Positions 7,958 through 10,682 of a stretch of DNA of 10,682 nucleotides are shown piece after piece. The first letter of the stretch is position 1; each line of letters starts with the position of its first letter. The notes below the pieces were generated by a model. It was not told the DNA's origin. It saw nothing but the letters and a program-made list of their open reading frames with translations, and did not search any database. The DNA is from Bathymodiolus azoricus thioautotrophic gill symbiont (GTDB lineage: Bacteria > Pseudomonadota > Gammaproteobacteria > PS1 > Pseudothioglobaceae): positions 1 through 10,682 of the forward strand of contig NZ_CDSC02000330.1 of the NCBI RefSeq assembly GCF_001298715.1, written 5' to 3'. The translations under genes and the position numbers were made by a program.

Positions 7958-9214
7958 TTAATTGTTAGGCTTATCAAAAGTTTTGAAAAATGTAAGTGCA
8001 GATTCTAGTGTCGCTTTACTGCTAGTTTTAGTGTTAATCCATTGCTCAATTTCACGCCACGACCAATTGTTAAAGTGTATGCCTTTGTATTTATCCTTAA
8101 AGTTCTGCTTCTGCTTCTCATTAAGCAATTGCTTTGTTGTGTCAATTTTTTTGAGTGTGCTCAACATGTCGAATTCCATCATCGCTTGTCGATTGTTGGC
8201 AAAGTTATGTTGAAATTTAACTAATAAATCTTGCTCAAAGGCTTGATTTTGAACCAATGACAGTTCAAATAAATTAATGTAAGTAATTTTAAAACTAGGC
8301 TTAATCTTAATCGCTTGTTTGTAAGCCTTGATGGACTCGTATAGGTTGTTGTAGCTTTTAGTGCCATAAGCATTATCTTTATTGTAGTGTAGTTCATAGT
8401 AAGAATTTGCGATACTGTAATACGACATGTAATCATCAGGCTTGATTTTAACAACTTTTTGATAGGCTTCAATAGCTTCTTGGTATTGACCTAATGCCAT
8501 GTTGTTAAATCCTATTTCTTCATAATTAATAGGATTTTTTTGATCAAGACTTGCTGCTATTTGATAAGAGTCAATAGCTTTTTGGTGTTGCGCCATGATT
8601 TCGTAAGTACGCCCTATTCTAAAATAAATTTCAGCAATTAAATTGTTGATATCGGTAGCTTTCTGGTAAGCATCAAGTGCTTTTTGATGTTGTTTTAATT
8701 TACCGTAAATAATACCCATATGGTAATACGAGGAAAATTTTGGTTTAATTTCAATAGATTTTTTGTGCATTTCAATCGCCTTGGTATTTTTGCCAAGTAT
8801 TTCTTGAATTACACCCATGTTATAATAAAAATCCTGATTATTAGGCATGATTTTGTTGGCGCGTTGATAGAGTTTTAAGGCTTTTTTGTATTGTTTTTTC
8901 TTGAAATAAATTAGACCAATATTGAGATAAGAGCTGGGATTTTTAGGATTAATTTCAATAGATTTTTCAAAAGCATTCATTGCCTTATCTTGTTGTTTAA
9001 GTGCCAAATAAGAGACACCCATTTGATAGTATGCCTTGTCGTTATTGGGCTCAGTATTTAAAACTTCTTTAAAAACACTAACAGCCTCTTGGTATGCTCC
9101 CATCTGATTGTAAGTAGTGCCTTTTATATAAGGCGTAGCCACAAGTTCCCCATCCCCTGGTAAGGATAAAGCACCGTGTGAGAAAATTAACAATATGACT
9201 ATAATTTTTTTCAT
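7958..9214 (-). CDS. Exported tetratricopeptide-repeat protein, function unknown
   Basis: The 418-residue product starts with a typical signal peptide: Lys2-Lys3, a hydrophobic core at 4-12, and A-L-S before a likely cleavage near residue 17, so it should act in the periplasm or outside the cell; no lipobox cysteine is present. About eight TPR units of 33-34 residues follow from about 28 to 309, with the usual pattern of Y at the first helix, G-(x)2-Y/F, A-(x)3-Y/F and I-x-P at the end. The last unit holds an insertion of some 15-20 residues (272-291) rich in Asn, Tyr and Lys. The C-terminal 100 residues are not TPR; they contain a W-S-W-R-E-I-E-Q-W segment (384-392). The ATG overlaps the xth stop (ATGA), with a GGAG 8 nt ahead, and the gene ends 5 nt before trmB. 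TPRs bind proteins; I cannot name a partner. Confidence 0.85.
   Translation of the reverse strand: MKKIIVILLIFSHGALSLPGDGELVATPYIKGTTYNQMGAYQEAVSVFKEVLNTEPNNDKAYYQMGVSYLALKQQDKAMNAFEKSIEINPKNPSSYLNIGLIYFKKKQYKKALKLYQRANKIMPNNQDFYYNMGVIQEILGKNTKAIEMHKKSIEIKPKFSSYYHMGIIYGKLKQHQKALDAYQKATDINNLIAEIYFRIGRTYEIMAQHQKAIDSYQIAASLDQKNPINYEEIGFNNMALGQYQEAIEAYQKVVKIKPDDYMSYYSIANSYYELHYNKDNAYGTKSYNNLYESIKAYKQAIKIKPSFKITYINLFELSLVQNQAFEQDLLVKFQHNFANNRQAMMEFDMLSTLKKIDTTKQLLNEKQKQNFKDKYKGIHFNNWSWREIEQWINTKTSSKATLESALTFFKTFDKPNN
8470..8791 (-). repeat. DNA-level tandem repeat within the TPR gene (period 99-102 nt)
   Basis: Plus-strand copies of a CAATAGCTTTTTGGT-like motif start at 8470, 8572, 8674 and 8773, spaced 102, 102 and 99 nt. 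These are 34, 34 and 33 codons, the length of one TPR. They encode the second-helix A-(x)3-Y-Q-K pattern. The nucleotide likeness is partial, so it may come from protein constraint, but the array could still allow slippage. Confidence 0.6.
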
Positions 9215-9981
9215 AATTGATACTCCATAATAAGTGGCGCATGGTCTGAAAATCGTTCATCTTTATAAATATCGGCGCTTTTAACCGTGCCTTTGAGATT
9301 TGGTGTGAGGATTTGGTAATCAATGCGCCAACCGACATTATTTGCCCATGCTTGTCCACGATTACTCCACCAAGTGTATTGGTGTGATTCTTGATTAACT
9401 TCACGAAAGCCATCGATAAAACCGACTTCAAAGAATAAGTCATCTAACCAAGCGCGCTCCTGTGGCAAGCAACCTGAGTTTTTCTGGTTGGCTTTCCAGT
9501 TTTTAATGTCTCTTTCCTGATGCACGATATTTACATCACCACAAATAATTACCTTGCGACCGCTTGCCTTAAGTTCTTGTAAGTAAGGCATGAATCGCTC
9601 AGTCAAAAATGCCATTTTTAAATCTTGGCGTTCTTGTTTGGCGCTGCCTGAGTGTATATAAATTGAAATAACCGAAAAATCTTTAAAGTCAGCTTGAATA
9701 AATCGCCCTTCAAAGTTAATATCATCCCACGGGCTTTCTTTAATGATTTGAGTGGGCGCTTGTTTGCTGAAAATTGCCGTGCCAGAATAGCCTTTTTTCT
9801 CGGCGCTTTGGTAATAGCAATGGTATTCTTTTGGATAAAATCGCTCATCCAACTGGTCTTCTTGCGCTTTAATTTCTTGCAGGCAAACCACATCTGCATC
9901 TTGAGTTTTTACCCAGTTAAAAAACCCTTTTTTCTCAGCTGCGCGAATGCCATTAACATTAGCCGTTATAATTCTCTTCAT
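9211..9981 (-). CDS. xth: Exodeoxyribonuclease III (Xth/ExoA family AP endonuclease)
   Basis: This is a metal-dependent endonuclease/exonuclease/phosphatase-fold enzyme that cleaves DNA at abasic sites in base-excision repair and has 3'-5' exonuclease activity. The 256-residue product has A-N-V-N-G-I-R-A (7-14), the metal-binding Glu36 in C-L-Q-E-I-K, I-Y-I-H-S-G-S (107-113, with Tyr108), G-D-V-N (148-151, Asp149 and Asn151), a W-W-S-N-R-G then N-V-G-W-R-I-D-Y stretch (204-222), and the terminal S-D-H (245-247, catalytic Asp-His). All expected catalytic residues are present. The Crc regulator of Pseudomonas is a related protein, but the intact active site argues for a nuclease. It is the first gene of the minus-strand block and overlaps the TPR gene by 4 nt. 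No Shine-Dalgarno sequence precedes its ATG. Confidence 0.94.
   Translation of the reverse strand: MKRIITANVNGIRAAEKKGFFNWVKTQDADVVCLQEIKAQEDQLDERFYPKEYHCYYQSAEKKGYSGTAIFSKQAPTQIIKESPWDDINFEGRFIQADFKDFSVISIYIHSGSAKQERQDLKMAFLTERFMPYLQELKASGRKVIICGDVNIVHQERDIKNWKANQKNSGCLPQERAWLDDLFFEVGFIDGFREVNQESHQYTWWSNRGQAWANNVGWRIDYQILTPNLKGTVKSADIYKDERFSDHAPLIMEYQL
9967..9972 (+). promoter_or_regulatory. pyrE: Candidate -10 box for pyrE
   Basis: A perfect TATAAT lies on the plus strand inside the first codons of xth, 32 nt before the pyrE ATG. A start point about 7 nt downstream would give a leader of some 25 nt containing the AGGAA at 9996-10000. No matching -35 hexamer is seen, so support is limited. 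A weaker TAAAAT at 9982-9987 is an alternative. Confidence 0.35.
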
Positions 9982-9990
9982 TAAAATAAT

Positions 9991-10019
9991 TTTATAGGAA
10001 AATCATGGAGCAATACCAA
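9991..10019 (-). promoter_or_regulatory. xth: Candidate sigma70-type promoter for xth and the minus-strand block
   Basis: On the minus strand TTGGTA (plus 10014-10019) and TATAAA (plus 9991-9996) are separated by exactly 17 nt. The -35 matches 4 of 6 and the -10 matches 5 of 6 consensus bases. The -10 lies only 9 nt from the xth ATG, so the transcript would have almost no leader, in keeping with the missing Shine-Dalgarno sequence. The -35 lies inside the pyrE coding sequence. Confidence 0.4.
9996..10000 (+). promoter_or_regulatory. pyrE: Ribosome binding site of pyrE
   Basis: AGGAA stands 4 nt before the ATG at 10005 and supports that start. It lies in the 23-nt gap shared with xth and partly overlaps the candidate xth -10 on the other strand. 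Confidence 0.6.
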
Positions 10020-10643
10020 AAAGACTTTGTAGATTTTATGTTAGAAATTGGCGCATTAAAATTTGGAGAATTTACATTAAAATCTGGACGCATTAGCCCC
10101 TATTTTTTCAATGCAGGTGCGTTTAACATGGGTGAACATCTTTCAAAATTAGGCAATTTTTATGCACAAGCGATCCAAGCAAGCGGACTAGAATTTGATG
10201 TATTGTTTGGACCTGCTTACAAGGGTATCCCATTGGCCACCGCAGTCGCTATGGCACTCAACGACAATTTTAATAAAAATGTGCCCTATAGTTTTAATCG
10301 CAAAGAAGCCAAAACACACGGTGAAGGTGGTGATATTGTCGGACATCCGCTAGCAGGTGATATTCTAATTATTGATGATGTCATTACCGCTGGCACTGCG
10401 ATCCGTGAGGCGATGGATATTATTGATGCAAATGGCGCTAAAGCCAAAGGTGTGATTGTTGCCGTTGACCGTCAAGAAAAAGGCAAGGGCGAGACTTCAG
10501 CCATTCAAGAAGTTGAACAAAATTTTGGCATTCAAGTATTAAGCATTATTAATTTATCACACCTTGTTGACTACTTAAAGCAAGGCAGTGACCAAGCACT
10601 CATCAAACGCATTGAAACTTATCGTGGTCAGTACGGGGTTTAA
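10005..10643 (+). CDS. pyrE: Orotate phosphoribosyltransferase (PyrE)
   Basis: PyrE joins orotate and PRPP to form orotidine 5'-phosphate, the fifth step of pyrimidine synthesis, in the cytoplasm as a dimer. The 212-residue product is almost the length of the E. coli enzyme (213). Visible landmarks are [14 protein letters not shown] (23-36, with Lys26), G-P-A-Y-K-G-I-P-L (69-77), the flexible loop [11 protein letters not shown] (99-109) whose Lys103 and His105 are expected to act in catalysis, and the PRPP motif [14 protein letters not shown] (120-133, Asp124 and Asp125). It is divergent from xth and has its own ribosome binding site. No frame damage is seen. Confidence 0.97.
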   Translation: MEQYQKDFVDFMLEIGALKFGEFTLKSGRISPYFFNAGAFNMGEHLSKLGNFYAQAIQASGLEFDVLFGPAYKGIPLATAVAMALNDNFNKNVPYSFNRKEAKTHGEGGDIVGHPLAGDILIIDDVITAGTAIREAMDIIDANGAKAKGVIVAVDRQEKGKGETSAIQEVEQNFGIQVLSIINLSHLVDYLKQGSDQALIKRIETYRGQYGV

Positions 10644-10645
10644 TT

Positions 10646-10660
10646 CAAAACAAAGTTTTG
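10646..10660 (+). terminator. Small hairpin after pyrE, possible weak terminator
   Basis: CAAAAC and GTTTTG form a perfect 6-bp stem around an AAA loop, 2 nt after the pyrE stop. Only two pairs are G-C and no T-run follows, so termination is doubtful. The remaining 22 bases to the end of the window cannot be assigned. Confidence 0.2.
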
Positions 10661-10682
10661 TGTGGCAAACCAAAGAACAATC

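Noticed and set aside
9078..9443. Minus-strand 121-codon frame across the xth/TPR junction
   Set aside because: It lies out of frame within two well-supported genes and resembles nothing I know.
10640..10682. Start or end of another gene after pyrE
   Set aside because: Short open stretches exist on both strands, but about 40 bases cannot distinguish them from chance.
1..10682. Mobile element, CRISPR array, defence or toxin-antitoxin system
   Set aside because: All space is taken up by recognised genes in compact order, and no transposase, integrase, terminal inverted repeats, spacer array or small paired genes were found.

Overview
The window looks like a chromosomal housekeeping stretch from an AT-rich gammaproteobacterium with a compact genome. 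The protein style (FabA/FabB pair, MetZ-type methionine synthesis, a cvpA-purF-metZ order like that of Pseudomonas) and the very short intergenic gaps recall the SUP05/Thioglobaceae sulfur oxidisers and their bivalve symbionts. That placement is inferred from memory of such proteins and was not tested. I see no tRNA, rRNA, CRISPR array, insertion sequence, integrase, toxin-antitoxin pair or defence gene.

Layout. Positions 1-261 hold the 3' end of a plus-strand DUF4389 membrane protein, convergent with fabB with only 4 bases between the stops. From 9981 down to 266 everything is on the minus strand. In transcription order the genes are xth, a secreted TPR protein, trmB, fxsA, folC, cvpA, purF, metZ, fabA, fabB. 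Every junction is either an overlap (xth/TPR 4 nt, fxsA/folC 13 nt, fabA/fabB 1 nt) or a gap of at most 50 nt, so the block could be one long operon with internal promoters. A perfect TATAAT lies just ahead of fabA. On the far right pyrE (10005-10643) is divergent from xth, with 23 nt between the starts; each gene's likely promoter lies at least partly inside the other's coding region. No gene-free stretch exceeds 50 nt.

How the genes relate. folC (folate), cvpA-purF (first committed purine step) and metZ (methionine) are linked through one-carbon and amino-acid metabolism; pyrE adds pyrimidine synthesis and, like PurF, uses PRPP. fabA/fabB is the pair that makes unsaturated fatty acids. xth is base-excision repair, trmB modifies tRNA, and fxsA and cvpA are inner-membrane proteins.

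Most notable observations. Two normally indispensable or highly conserved genes, fabA and trmB, each carry a single-base indel that breaks the frame inside a conserved motif, while the remainder of each protein stays intact in the next frame. This means either uncorrected sequencing indels or very recent gene decay. CvpA is also about 110-120 residues longer than usual, with extra membrane segments in the middle, and an unassigned exported TPR protein sits between xth and trmB. I did not find convincing evidence of a new multi-gene system.
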